A DNA stretch of 64,000 nucleotides, from positions 310,001 to 374,000 of the forward strand of contig NZ_JAJPDW010000001.1 of the NCBI RefSeq assembly GCF_021654035.1, written 5' to 3'. This document shows, piece after piece, positions 32,085 through 43,741 of this stretch. Below the pieces are notes generated by a model. It saw nothing but the letters and a program-made list of their open reading frames with translations. It had not been told where the DNA came from and did not search any database. Within the stretch, counting starts at the first letter, position 1; each line of letters opens with the position of its first letter. A program made the translations under genes and the position numbers. The DNA comes from Microbacterium aurantiacum. GTDB taxonomy: Bacteria; Actinomycetota; Actinomycetes; Actinomycetales; Microbacteriaceae.

Positions 32085-32924
32085 ATGAATTCTGCCGCAG
32101 CACACCGTCCGCCCAAGCCCCTGGCGGGCTGGCGCGTGCTCGTGCCCCGCGGCGGCCCGTGGGGAGACGGCGTGGCCGCCACCCTTCGCCGTCAGGGTGC
32201 GACGCCCGTCATCGCCCCGCTCATCAACTTCGCGCCGACGAATGACCAGGCGAGCCTCGACAACGCGCTCGCGGACCTCGCCGCCGGTCGCTTCGACTGG
32301 CTGACCGTCACGAGTGCGACCACCGTGGACGTGCTCTACGCCTATCGAGCCGCCATCCCGGCGTCGACCAAGGTCGCCGCGGTCGGCGAGACCACCGCCG
32401 CCGCGCTCCTCGCGGTCGGGTACCGCGTCGACCTCGTCCCCGAGCAGGACAACTCCGCCGCCGGCATGGCCGAGCAGCTCATCGGGCTCGAGCCGCAGGC
32501 GCGCGACATCCTGACCCTCCGGAGCGAGATCGCCAAACCCGTGCTGACCAACATGCTCTCCGAGGCGGGTCATCGGGTCCGCAGCGTCGTGGCGTACCGC
32601 ACCGTCGGTGTGCCGGTCACCGAGCGGATCGCCGAGGATGTCCGGTCGGGACGCATCAACGCGATCCTCGTGACGAGCGGCTCGGTCGCCGAGCAGGTGC
32701 ACGAGCAGTTCCCCGAGGTCCCCGAGAGCACGATCATCGCCGCGATCGGCCCGCGCACCGCGAGCGATGCCCTGAAGGCCGGCCTCGAGGTCGACGTGAT
32801 CGCCGACCAGCAGACGGTCGACGCGCTCATCGACGCCGTCGCGCGCTTCACGCTCCCGCACGCCGAAGACGAGTTCGCCCCGCGCACCGGCGCGGTCCCC
32901 CTGCCGCCGTACGACCGCGGATGA
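32085..32924 (+). CDS. hemD: Uroporphyrinogen-III synthase
   Basis: A 279-aa HemD-fold enzyme that cyclises hydroxymethylbilane to uroporphyrinogen III. Visible: GWRVLVPRGGPWGDGVAATLRR at the start, DWLTVTSATTVDVLY (the conserved WL-x-x-T-S region), VAAVGETTAAALLAVGY, ILVTSGSVAEQV and AAIGPRTASDALKAGLEVD. HemD sequences vary widely but this set is diagnostic. ATG at 32085 is chosen over the longer frame, which is low-complexity. It overlaps cofD by 4 nt (ATGA). Confidence 0.9.
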   Translation: MNSAAAHRPPKPLAGWRVLVPRGGPWGDGVAATLRRQGATPVIAPLINFAPTNDQASLDNALADLAAGRFDWLTVTSATTVDVLYAYRAAIPASTKVAAVGETTAAALLAVGYRVDLVPEQDNSAAGMAEQLIGLEPQARDILTLRSEIAKPVLTNMLSEAGHRVRSVVAYRTVGVPVTERIAEDVRSGRINAILVTSGSVAEQVHEQFPEVPESTIIAAIGPRTASDALKAGLEVDVIADQQTVDALIDAVARFTLPHAEDEFAPRTGAVPLPPYDRG

Positions 32925-33943
32925 CCCGCGCGGGCGGCCCCCGCATCGTGGTCCTCGCCGGCGGTGTCGGCGGATCGCGCTTCGTCCTGGGCGTCCGTGC
33001 CGCCCTCCGGGCGCGCGGGATCGACGACACAGCGGCCCGCCTCACCGTCGTCGTCAACACCGGCGACGACCTGTGGCTTTCGGGTGTCCGCCTGCAGCCC
33101 GACCACGATTCGCTCCTGTACGCCCTCGCCGGCGTCGGCGACACCGAGCGGGGCTGGGGGCGCGCGGGCGAGAGCGAGCGGGTGAGCGCCGAGCTGCAGG
33201 CCTGGGGGTCCGGCTGGCCGTGGTTCACCCTCGGCGACCTCGACCTCGGCACCCACCTCGCCCGGACCGGCTGGCTGCGCGAGGGCGCCACGCCGACCGA
33301 GGTCGCCGCGCGGCTCGGGGGCCGATGGAGCCTCGGAGCGCGCCTGATCCCGATGACGGATGCCGAGGTCGACACCCGCGTGACCGTCGCCGCCGACGCG
33401 CCGGACGGAGAACCCGGATCCGAACGGGTCGTGCACTTCCAGGAGTGGTGGACGCGGCACCGCGCCGCCCTCCGCCCGCTGCGCTTCGACAACCCCGGCA
33501 TCGCCGAGGCCGTCCCCGCGCCGGGCGTCATCGACGCGATCGCCGACGCCGACGTCGTCCTGCTCGCCCCCTCGAACCCGGTCGTCTCGATCGGGCCGAT
33601 CCTCGCCGTCCCCGGCATCCGCGACGCGGTGCGTGCGAGCGCGGCCCCCGTCGTCGGCGTCTCGCCGATCATCGGCGGCCGGGTCGTGCGCGGGATGGCG
33701 GATGTCTGCCTCACCGCGATCGGCGTCGACACCGACGCTGCCGCCGTCGCCGCGCACTACGGCGCCCGCCGCGATCCCTCCGGTCTCCTCGACGCGTGGC
33801 TCCTGGCCGAGGAGGACGCCGGCGCGGCCGCGCGCGTGGCCGATGCCGGCATCCGTCCCGTCGTCGCGCCGCTGTGGATGACGGATGCCGCGCGCTCGGC
33901 TCGTCTCGCCGAGGACGCCCTCCGGGCGGCGGGCCTGACGTGA
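32921..33943 (+). CDS. cofD: 2-phospho-L-lactate (or phosphoenolpyruvate) transferase, F420 pathway
   Basis: A 340-aa CofD/FbiA enzyme that joins the activated lactyl/enolpyruvyl-phospho-guanosine to the deazaflavin Fo. The N-terminal IVVLAGGVGGSRFVLGV and VVNTGDDLWLSGVRLQPD (NTGDD and the Fo pocket), LGDLDLGTHLART, and VGVSPIIGGRVVRGMAD are all CofD hallmarks. The partner nucleotidyltransferase CofC is encoded 0.75 kb away on the opposite strand. Overlap with hemD couples its expression to heme synthesis. FbiB/CofE (the glutamate ligase) is not in the window. Confidence 0.93.
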   Translation: MTRAGGPRIVVLAGGVGGSRFVLGVRAALRARGIDDTAARLTVVVNTGDDLWLSGVRLQPDHDSLLYALAGVGDTERGWGRAGESERVSAELQAWGSGWPWFTLGDLDLGTHLARTGWLREGATPTEVAARLGGRWSLGARLIPMTDAEVDTRVTVAADAPDGEPGSERVVHFQEWWTRHRAALRPLRFDNPGIAEAVPAPGVIDAIADADVVLLAPSNPVVSIGPILAVPGIRDAVRASAAPVVGVSPIIGGRVVRGMADVCLTAIGVDTDAAAVAAHYGARRDPSGLLDAWLLAEEDAGAAARVADAGIRPVVAPLWMTDAARSARLAEDALRAAGLT

Positions 33944-34683
33944 TCGACCTGGGCGCGGGAGCATGGGTGCTCCTCGGCGTCGCCGCAGTCGTGATCGGTC
34001 TGTCGAAGACCGCCGTCCCGGCATCCGGGACCATCGCCGTGGCGATCTTCGCCGCGGTGCTGCCGGCGCGGCAGTCGACCGGAACCATCCTCCTGCTGCT
34101 GATCCTCGCCGACATGATCGCGCTCATCGCGTACCGCCGCGACGTGAACTGGCGGGCGCTCGTGCGGCTCGCGCCCGCGGTGGGGGTCGGCATCCTTCTC
34201 GGCGTGGCGTTCCTCGCCGTCGCGGACGACACCGCGGTCACGCGCGTGATCGGTGTCATCCTGCTCGTCGTGGTCGCGTTCACGCTGCTGCGACGCCGAT
34301 TCGGCAGCGCAGCAGCGAGCGGTCGTGCCCCGAGGGTGGCCGCGGCGGCCTACGGCACGCTCGGCGGCTTCGCCACGATGGTCGCCAACGCCGCGGGCCC
34401 GGTGATGTCGATGTACTTCCTCGCGGCGCGGATGCCGGTGAAGGAGTTCCTCGGCACGGCGGCGTGGTTCTTCGCGATCGTGAACATCTCGAAGGTGCCG
34501 TTCTCCGTCGGCCTCGGTCTGATCACCCCGGAGGGACTGCTGCTCGACCTCGTGCTCGCCCCGATCGTCGTGGCCGCGGCGATCTTCGGGCGGTGGTTCG
34601 CGCCGCGTCTGTCGCAGCGGCTGTTCGAACGGCTCGTCGTGGCGGCGACGCTCTTCGGCGCCCTGTACCTGATCTTCGCCTGA
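33940..34683 (+). CDS. TSUP-family (TauE/SafE) membrane permease
   Basis: A 247-aa protein with about seven to eight membrane helices (TAVPASGTIAVAIFAAVLPA, GTILLLLILADMIALIAY) and the TSUP internal repeat. GTG at 33940 overlaps cofD's stop as GTGA. These permeases move sulfite, sulfoacetate or other organic anions; no substrate can be named. It ends 3 nt from the convergent cofC stop. Confidence 0.85.
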   Translation: MIDLGAGAWVLLGVAAVVIGLSKTAVPASGTIAVAIFAAVLPARQSTGTILLLLILADMIALIAYRRDVNWRALVRLAPAVGVGILLGVAFLAVADDTAVTRVIGVILLVVVAFTLLRRRFGSAAASGRAPRVAAAAYGTLGGFATMVANAAGPVMSMYFLAARMPVKEFLGTAAWFFAIVNISKVPFSVGLGLITPEGLLLDLVLAPIVVAAAIFGRWFAPRLSQRLFERLVVAATLFGALYLIFA

Positions 34684-34686
34684 GGC

Positions 34687-35331
34687 TCAGTCGGGAAGCC
34701 CCGCGCTCGCGGCGGCGGTCCGCGGACCCACCCCGAGGGCGAGGGCGGCGCGGAGCTGCGCGATCGTGTCGACGTCGCGCCGGAGCGGCGACGACGACGG
34801 AAGGTCGAGGAGGCGGCATCCGATCTCCACATGCCGGGCGAGCGAGCCGTCGCCGAAGGACGACGCCCACGGCACCCCCGCGGCGGCGGTGACGAGGGTC
34901 GACCCGGTGCCCTCGGCATCGGCCACGACGGCGCGATCGACGTCCGCGGCGAGATCGAGCGCCGCCGTCAGGTCGTCCGGGCGCAGGGCGGGGAGGTCGC
35001 CGAGGAGGGCGGCGCGGGGGAGTGCGGCACGCGGATCGACCGCCTCGACGCCGGCGGCGACGGCGCGGTCGAGGCCGCCGGGTCGCGGGTCGGGGACGAA
35101 GCGGACCGCGGGGAGCATCGCCGCTTCCCGGGCGAGCTGCGGGTCATCGCCGACGACGACGAGCTGAAGCACCCGGGGGGACGCGGCGACGGCGGCGAGG
35201 GTGTCCAGGGCTATCGCACGGGCGAGGTCGGTGCGGCGCGCACCGTCGACCTGCAGGCGCGACTTCCCCTCGCCGGCGGGCTTGACCGGGACGACGACGA
35301 CCCAGCGGGCGGGTCGGGCGGTGTCGGTCAC
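34687..35331 (-). CDS. cofC: 2-phospho-L-lactate guanylyltransferase (F420 pathway)
   Basis: A 214-aa nucleotidyltransferase of the CofC/FbiD family that makes the GDP-activated substrate for CofD. The N-terminal VVVVPVKPAGEGKSRL is the nucleotide-binding motif; LLGDLPALRPDDL carries the metal-binding DLP stretch; SFGDGSLARHVEIG is the C-terminal signature. It is last in a four-gene overlapping cluster (fbiC, monooxygenase, fgd, cofC), each pair sharing 4 nt. Confidence 0.92.
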   Translation of the reverse strand: MTDTARPARWVVVVPVKPAGEGKSRLQVDGARRTDLARAIALDTLAAVAASPRVLQLVVVGDDPQLAREAAMLPAVRFVPDPRPGGLDRAVAAGVEAVDPRAALPRAALLGDLPALRPDDLTAALDLAADVDRAVVADAEGTGSTLVTAAAGVPWASSFGDGSLARHVEIGCRLLDLPSSSPLRRDVDTIAQLRAALALGVGPRTAAASAGLPD

Positions 35332-36341
35332 GCGCCGAAACGCTCGCGCAGACGCGGGAGGATCTCCGCGCCGTAGCGGCGGAGGAAGGCCTCCTGGTCG
35401 TGACCCGGGTCGTGGAAGACGAGGTGGCGGAAGCCCTGCTCGACGTACCAGGCGATCCGCTCGACGTGCTCGTCGGGATCGTCCGAGACGATGAACCGCG
35501 AGGCGGCGCGCTCGATCGGGAGCGCATCGCCGAGGCGCTGCATCTCGATCGGGTCGTCGGTGCCCATTTTCTCGTCGGGGCTGAGGGCGAGCGGGGCCCA
35601 GAAGCGGGTCTTCTCGCGACCCTCCTCGAGAGTGTCGGCGAGCGAGACCTTGACTTCCATGAGGGTGTCGATGTCGTCCCTCGTGCGGCCCGCCTTGCCC
35701 AATCCCTCGTCGAGGGCGGGGAGGAGGGTGTCGGTGTAGAGCTCGGGCTTCTTCCCGCTGGTGGTGATGAAGCCGTCGGCGATCCGGCCCGCGAGGCGGG
35801 TCGCGGCGGGGCCTGATGCGCCGATGTAGACCGGCACGCGCTCATCGGGGCGGTCGTAGATCGTGACGTTGCGCGTCGTGTAGAAGGTGCCGTCGAAGCT
35901 CACGCGGTCCTCGCTCCACAGGCGGTCGATGAGGCCGAGGGCCTCCTTCAGCCGCTGGAAGCGCTCGGGGGGATCGGGCCACGCGAAGCCGAGGTTCGCC
36001 TCATTGAGCGCCTCGCCCGTTCCGACGCCGAGGATCACGCGTCCGGGGTAGAGCGCGCCGAGGGTGGCGAACTCCTGCGCGATGACGGTCGGGTTGTAGC
36101 GGAAGGTCGGGGTGAGCACGGAGGTGCCGATGAGCACCCGCGAGGTGCGCGCGCCGAGCGCGCCGAGGAGCGGAACGGATGCCGGGGCATGACCGCCGTC
36201 GTGCAGCCACGGCTGGAGATGGTCCGACACGAACACCGAGTCGAACCCGACCTCCTCGGCGAGCACGGCGAATTCGAGCAGCTCGCCCGGGCCGAACTGC
36301 TCGGCGGAGGCCTTGTATCCCAAACGGAGGGGGATGGTCAT
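35328..36341 (-). CDS. fgd: F420-dependent glucose-6-phosphate dehydrogenase
   Basis: A 337-aa LLM-class F420 enzyme closely resembling mycobacterial Fgd1: LGYKASAEQFGPGELLEFA, VSDHLQPWLHDGGHAP (catalytic His), LIGTSVLTPTFRYNPTVIAQ, LGVGTGEALNE and HLVFHDPGHDQEAFL are all present. It oxidises glucose-6-phosphate and supplies F420H2. The start at 36341 has AAAGGGAGC upstream; its stop overlaps cofC and its start overlaps the flavin monooxygenase stop, so it is part of the F420 unit. Confidence 0.95.
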   Translation of the reverse strand: MTIPLRLGYKASAEQFGPGELLEFAVLAEEVGFDSVFVSDHLQPWLHDGGHAPASVPLLGALGARTSRVLIGTSVLTPTFRYNPTVIAQEFATLGALYPGRVILGVGTGEALNEANLGFAWPDPPERFQRLKEALGLIDRLWSEDRVSFDGTFYTTRNVTIYDRPDERVPVYIGASGPAATRLAGRIADGFITTSGKKPELYTDTLLPALDEGLGKAGRTRDDIDTLMEVKVSLADTLEEGREKTRFWAPLALSPDEKMGTDDPIEMQRLGDALPIERAASRFIVSDDPDEHVERIAWYVEQGFRHLVFHDPGHDQEAFLRRYGAEILPRLRERFGA

Positions 36342-37830
36342 GGTGCTCCCTTTCCCGCCCGCGCCGGTGCGGGGGCGAATTCGGATCCGTCGGTGCGGGC
36401 GAGCCGCGCGCGGAAGGCGTCGACCGTGCCCGGCCACAGCAGCGTGAGGCGGCCGGAGCGAGGATCGACGTACCAGCTGCGGCATCCGCCGGTGATCCAC
36501 GGCGTGGATGCCGCCGCCGCGTCGATCTCCGCGGTGTAGGCGACCTCGGCATCGGGGCGCACCCGCAGGACGCCGTCGGGCATCGTGTCGCGGTGCGCGA
36601 GGGCGTTCACGGCGTACGCGGCCTGCTCCTGGATCATCAGGACGGCGGAGTTGTGACCGAGCGACGCATTCGGGCCGTTGAGGACGAAGAGGTTCGGGAA
36701 GCCGGAGACCACGGTGGAGGCGAACGAGGTCATGCCCGAGGCCCAGTGCTCAGCGAGGGTGACGTCGTCCTCACCCCGCACGAGGGCGGCGTAAGGCTGC
36801 TGCGCGGAGGCGAAGCCGGTGGCGAGGATCACGACGTCGGCGTCATGCGCACGGCCCGCCGCGGACATCAGACAGGCGCCGTCGACCTGCGCGAGGGCGG
36901 TCGGCTCGAGCGTCACCCGGTCGCCCGCGACGGCGGGGTAGAAGTCGTCGGAGAGGAGCACGCGCGTGCAGCCGAAGGCGTAATCGGGGGTGAGTGCGGC
37001 GCGGAGGGCGGGGTCGGCCACCTGGGCGTGCAGGTGCGCCAGGGCTTCCGCGCGGGCAGCCTCCGAGGCCGCGGCGTCCCCCGAGCGCGACGCGAAGCGA
37101 TCCTCGCCCTGGAGGTACAGCGTCCGGCGCAGGCGTGCGAGGGCGTCGGGGTCGTCTCTCAGGCGTCGGCGCTCGGCATCCGTGTAGGGTGCGTCGCCGC
37201 GCGGCACGATCCACGCCGGAGTCCGCTGGAAGAGCGTCACGTGCGCGGCGGTGCGCGCGAGCTCCGGGAGGATCTGCACCGCGCTCGCCCCCGTTCCGAC
37301 GAGGGCGACCCGGGCGTCGGCGAGCGGCACGTCGTGATCCCAGCGCGCGGAGTGGAACATCGGCCCGGGGAAGGTCTCGAGTCCGGCGATGTCGGGGATC
37401 GAGGGCTCGGTGAGCCGCCCGCACGCGAGCACCAGCACCTCGGCCTCGAATGTCTCCGCAGTGGGGCCCGCGGTCTCGATCCGCCAGACGGCCGCGGAGA
37501 CATCCCATCTCGCCGCGGTCACGGCGGTGCGAAGGCGCAGGCGCTCGCCGAGGCGCTCGCGAGCGGCGACGTCCTCGAGGTAGGCGCGGATCTCGGCGCC
37601 CCGCGCGTAGACCCCCGGGGCATCCGGACGCGGATACTCGGCGAAGCCGTACAGGTGCGCCGGCACGTCGCACGCGACGCCGGGGTAGGTGTTCTCGCGC
37701 CAGGTCCCGCCGACGGATGCCGCACGCTCGAGCAGCACGAAATCGTCGCGGCCCGCCCGCTGGAGCGCGATCGCCATCGCGAGCCCGGCGAACCCGGCGC
37801 CGACGATCGCCACCTCCACGCGGCGCGCGG

Positions 37831-37834
<4 letters not shown>
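36338..37834 (-). CDS. Baeyer-Villiger-type flavin monooxygenase
   Basis: A 498-aa two-dinucleotide-domain FAD/NADPH monooxygenase. FAD fold VAIVGAGFAGLAMAIALQ, GGTWRENTYPGVACD, the Baeyer-Villiger-like fingerprint FPGPMFHSARWDHD, and the NADPH fold VALVGTGASAVQI are visible. It would insert oxygen into ketones or oxidise heteroatoms. GTG at 37834 overlaps the fbiC stop (GTGA). Its position between two F420 genes is odd because the family uses NADPH rather than F420; it may depend on the Fgd-driven redox pool only indirectly. The substrate is unknown. Confidence 0.9.
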
Positions 37835-40209
<2,375 letters not shown>

Positions 40210-40312
40210 CGCTCAAGTCTCCCACCGCGCGGCAACCGTCGCGTCGCGGATCGTTGCGCTCCTGTGAGCAAACGCCTCGGAACGTGCGCCGCGACGCTGG
40301 CAGACTAGGGGC

Positions 40313-40744
40313 ATGGTCACGCTCCTGCTCGATTCCACCCGGCTCGAAATCGCGCTGTCGGGGTCGGAGCGCCTCCTCGCATTCCGCAAGGAGAATGTGC
40401 TGGTCGAGCGGTCCCAGATCGCGAAGGTCCAGCTCACCGAGGACGTCTGGACCTGGCTCCGCGGCGTACCGAGCCCCGGTACGCACGTGCGCGGGATCGT
40501 TGCGGCGGGTCGCTGGCGCTCGGCGGGCGGCGACGACTTCGCGATGATCCGCCGACGCCGCGAAGGGGTCGTCATCGACCTCGAGGGGCACGAGGAGTTC
40601 GAACGCATCCTCCTCACGACCCGCCACGGGCTCGCGCTCGTCCAGGCGCTCCGCATCGACGTGGACGCCGATGACGCGGCGACGGATGTCGTCGAGATCG
40701 TCGAGACCGCGGCGGTTCCGGTGATCGTTCCCGGCGTCAGCTGA
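40313..40744 (+). CDS. Hypothetical protein with PH-like fold
   Basis: A 143-aa soluble, strand-rich protein (LLLDSTRLEIALSGSERLLA, RKENVLVERSQIAKVQL, GVVIDLEGHEEFERILLTT) resembling bacterial PH-domain-like proteins; no motif identifies a function. ATG follows CAGACT by 6 nt (leaderless). Its last 8 nt overlap the convergent ABC permease gene, so transcription of one may interfere with the other. Confidence 0.7.
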   Translation: MVTLLLDSTRLEIALSGSERLLAFRKENVLVERSQIAKVQLTEDVWTWLRGVPSPGTHVRGIVAAGRWRSAGGDDFAMIRRRREGVVIDLEGHEEFERILLTTRHGLALVQALRIDVDADDAATDVVEIVETAAVPVIVPGVS

Positions 40745-41558
40745 CGTCGCGTCGCCAGGTGGTCGCCCACCCGACCACGAGGAACACCGCGGCATAGGCG
40801 AGAAGCACGATGCCGCCGGCCCACCACTCGAGTGTCCCGCCGTCGCCACCGGTCGGGCCGATGCCGGTGAAGACGCTCGCGCCGACGAGGGCGTCGCCCG
40901 CGGCTCCCGGAAGGAACCGGACGACCTCGGAGAGGCCATCGACGAACGAGCCGGCGACACGGCCGATCGGCTCGAGGAACTGGGTGAACACCAGCACGCC
41001 GACGACGGCGCCCACCTGGTTGCGGACGAGCGCACCGACACCGATGCCGATGAGGACCCACAAGACGAAGGCGATCAGCATCCGCCCGATGAGCGCCCAC
41101 GTGTCGGCCTCGCCGAGACCCGTGTCGATGCCGAATCCGGCGAGGAACCCCGCGCCGGCGCCGACGGCCGCGAGCGTTCCGAGCACGCCGTAGAGGAGGC
41201 CGAGCAGGATGCCGACCACGACCTTGCCCGCGAGCGCCGTGCCGCGCCGGGGGAAGGCGAGGAAGGTGGGGGTGAGCGTCTGGTGGCGGAACTCGCTCGT
41301 GACCATCAGGGTGCCGATGAGGAGCGGGAAGACGTAGCCGACGGAGGTGGCGGAGCTGTAGATCGTCGGCGGGAGGATCGACGGGTCGATCGTCATCTGC
41401 TGCCCGGGGAGTGCGCCGCTCGCCGAGGCGGCGAAGACGAACCCGAGCGCCGCCGCGGTGAAGGCGACGTAGGCGACGAGGATGATTGCGAGCAGCCACC
41501 ACATCGAGGTGGTGATCTGCTTGACGGACTCGGAGCGGACCGCTGCGGCGAGCGTCAT
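40737..41558 (-). CDS. ABC transporter permease (ABC-2 type)
   Basis: A 273-aa protein with about six membrane helices and the ABC-2 pattern: an N-terminal cytosolic segment (RSESVKQITTSMWWLLAII), a large first outer loop, then TSEFRHQTLTPTFLAFPRR, the loop that contacts the ATPase. It is the second gene of a two-gene exporter, overlapping the ATPase gene by 4 nt. The substrate is unknown; such pairs commonly export antibiotics or lantibiotics or remodel the envelope. Confidence 0.88.
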   Translation of the reverse strand: MTLAAAVRSESVKQITTSMWWLLAIILVAYVAFTAAALGFVFAASASGALPGQQMTIDPSILPPTIYSSATSVGYVFPLLIGTLMVTSEFRHQTLTPTFLAFPRRGTALAGKVVVGILLGLLYGVLGTLAAVGAGAGFLAGFGIDTGLGEADTWALIGRMLIAFVLWVLIGIGVGALVRNQVGAVVGVLVFTQFLEPIGRVAGSFVDGLSEVVRFLPGAAGDALVGASVFTGIGPTGGDGGTLEWWAGGIVLLAYAAVFLVVGWATTWRRDVS

Positions 41559-42541
41559 CGCAGCTCACCTCTTTCCTCGGTCGTTAGCTCTTCGTCGGCG
41601 ATGGCCCCTTCGTCGGCGGCGGCCTGCGGCTCCGCGGGGGTGTGCACGCGGGTCCCGTTGACGAGGTCGAGGAACACCTCCTCCAGCGCGGGGCCGCGGC
41701 GCTGAAGGCCCGAGAGGGCCACGCCCGCCGCGGCGGCGATCGTGCCGACCTCGGCCGGATCGCGGTCGGTCACGCGGATGCCGCCACGGATGATCTCCAC
41801 GGTCGCACCGGCCGCGCCCAGGGCATCGAGAAGGCTCTGTCGATCGGGGGCGTCGACGACGGTGGCGTACTCGTTGGGATCGGCGAGGTCGTCGAGGCCG
41901 CCCTGGAAGACGCGCTGCCCGCGGGAGATGATCAGCACCGCATCGGCGGTCTGCTGCACTTCGGCGAGGAGGTGCGAGGAGACGAGCACCGTGCGACCCT
42001 CGCGGGCGAGCTCCTGCAGGAGCCGGCGCATCCAGCGGATGCCCTCCGGGTCGAGGCCGTTGGACGGCTCGTCGAGGACGAGGACGCCGGGGTCGCCGAG
42101 GAGCGCCGAGGCGAGTCCGAGTCGCTGACGCATGCCGAGGGAATAGCCCCCGACCTTCCGGCCGGCGGCATCCGAGAGTCCGACGAGGGCGAGGGTCTCG
42201 TCCACGCGGGTGCGGGGAAGACCCGCCGCCGCGGCGAGGACCCGGAGGTGTCCCGCGCCGGTGCGGCCCGGGTGGAAGCTGGAGGCCTCGAGGGCCGCGC
42301 CCACCGAGCGCAGCGGATGCCGCAGCTCCGCGTACGGGCGCCCGCCCACCGTCGCCGTCCCGTGTGTGGCGCGGACGAGCCCGAGCAGCATGCGGAGGGT
42401 GGTGGTCTTCCCCGCGCCGTTGGGCCCCAGGAAGCCGGTCACCAGCCCCGGTTCCACGCGGGCGGTGAAGTCGGAGACGGCCCGGATGCGGCCGAAGTCT
42501 TTCGTGAGTCCGGTGAACTCGAGCGCCAATGCGTCGGGCAT
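41555..42541 (-). CDS. ABC transporter ATP-binding protein
   Basis: A 328-aa ATPase: Walker A LGPNGAGKTTTLRML, signature GYSLGMRQRLGLASAL, Walker B VLVLDEPSNGLDPEG, and a C-terminal accessory domain ending in an acidic tail. The Q-loop region (GAALEASSFHPGRTG) is typical of the drug-export DrrA/CcmA-like group. It pairs with the permease at 40737-41558. It is divergent from the acyl-CoA hydrolase gene across a 131-bp spacer. Confidence 0.92.
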   Translation of the reverse strand: MPDALALEFTGLTKDFGRIRAVSDFTARVEPGLVTGFLGPNGAGKTTTLRMLLGLVRATHGTATVGGRPYAELRHPLRSVGAALEASSFHPGRTGAGHLRVLAAAAGLPRTRVDETLALVGLSDAAGRKVGGYSLGMRQRLGLASALLGDPGVLVLDEPSNGLDPEGIRWMRRLLQELAREGRTVLVSSHLLAEVQQTADAVLIISRGQRVFQGGLDDLADPNEYATVVDAPDRQSLLDALGAAGATVEIIRGGIRVTDRDPAEVGTIAAAAGVALSGLQRRGPALEEVFLDLVNGTRVHTPAEPQAAADEGAIADEELTTEERGELR

Positions 42542-42672
42542 GCCGCGCCTCTCGTCGGTGTCGTCGTTCTGCGGTCAGGTCCCCCCATCCTGTCGGATCG
42601 GACGCGGCGATGCAGAAACGCTCCGCGGAGGCACCCCGATGGCGGGGGTGCCGCCCCGGTAACGTGTGTGCC

Positions 42673-43734
42673 GTGACCGACGACGCCGCACCCACCGTCC
42701 TCGCCCGTCCCGCGGGCAGACTCGGGTGGCTGACGCTCAATCGGCCCCGCGCGATCAACGCCCTCGACCTCGAGATGATCCGGGCTCTGCATGCCGCGCT
42801 GGACGCGTGGGAGGACGACACCGACATCGACGTCGTCCTCATCGACGGAGCGGGCGACCGGGGGCTCTGCGCGGGCGGCGACGTGCGCGACCTCGCCTCC
42901 CGCATCACCGCGGGACACCCGGCGGAGGTGGCGCTCTTCTTCCAGGAGGAGTACGCGCTCAACGCCCGCATCGCCGAGTACCCGAAGCCCGTCATCGCGC
43001 TCGCGGACGGCATCACGATGGGGGGCGGGATCGGCGTCGCGGGCCACGCGGCGATCCGCATCGTCACCGAGACCTCGCGGTTGGCGATGCCCGAGACCCG
43101 GATCGGGTTCACCCCGGACGTCGGCGGTTCGTGGCTGCTCGCCCGCGCGCCGGGCCGGCTGGGGGAGTTCCTCGCGCTGACCGGCGGGACGATGGATGCC
43201 GCCGACGCGGTCTACGCCGGATTCGCCGACCACTGCGTGCCCCGCGCCCACCTCGACGCCCTCCGTGAGGCGTTCGAGCGGCGTGCGGATCCGGAGACCC
43301 CGACCGAGCTCGTGCTCCTCTTCGACGAGACGCCGGAACCGTCCCGCCTCGCCGCCGCGCGCGTCTGGATCGACGACGCGTTCGCGGCCGACACGGTCCC
43401 CGAGATCATCGAGCGGCTCCGGGCGCGCGACGAGGATGCCGCGCACGCCGCCGCCGACACCCTCGAGGAGCTCTCGCCGACGGCGTTGACGGTGACCCTG
43501 GCCGCCGTCCGCCGCGCGCGCGAGCTGCCGGACCTCCGTGCGGCGCTCGGTCAGGAGTACGGGCTGGTGATGTGGTTCGCCCACACCCAGCCCGACCTCC
43601 CCGAGGGCGTGCGCGCGCAGCTCATCGACAAGGACCGTTCGCCCCGGTGGCAGCCCGCGACGCTTGCGGAGATCGACCCCGGGCTCGCGGCATCCGCTCT
43701 CGCCTTCGTCCCCGACGAGCCGCTCCGGGGGTGA
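42673..43734 (+). CDS. 3-hydroxyisobutyryl-CoA hydrolase-like (enoyl-CoA hydratase fold)
   Basis: A 353-aa crotonase-fold protein, longer than hydratases (about 260 aa) and matching 3-hydroxyisobutyryl-CoA hydrolase (valine catabolism). Visible: WLTLNRPRAINALDLEMIR, oxyanion loop GLCAGGDVRDLAS, GITMGGGIGVAGHA, and MPETRIGFTPDVGGSWLLA, the region bearing the hydrolase Glu/Asp pair. GTG at 42673 follows TAACGT by 7 nt (leaderless). A membrane gene pair follows 7 nt later. Confidence 0.88.
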   Translation: MTDDAAPTVLARPAGRLGWLTLNRPRAINALDLEMIRALHAALDAWEDDTDIDVVLIDGAGDRGLCAGGDVRDLASRITAGHPAEVALFFQEEYALNARIAEYPKPVIALADGITMGGGIGVAGHAAIRIVTETSRLAMPETRIGFTPDVGGSWLLARAPGRLGEFLALTGGTMDAADAVYAGFADHCVPRAHLDALREAFERRADPETPTELVLLFDETPEPSRLAAARVWIDDAFAADTVPEIIERLRARDEDAAHAAADTLEELSPTALTVTLAAVRRARELPDLRAALGQEYGLVMWFAHTQPDLPEGVRAQLIDKDRSPRWQPATLAEIDPGLAASALAFVPDEPLRG

Positions 43735-43741
43735 GGGGACG

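Noticed and set aside
34684..34686. Terminators at close convergent gene pairs (34683/34687, 40737/40744, 50589/50602)
   Set aside because: The gaps are 3-12 nt or overlapping and no hairpin with a T-tract is visible.
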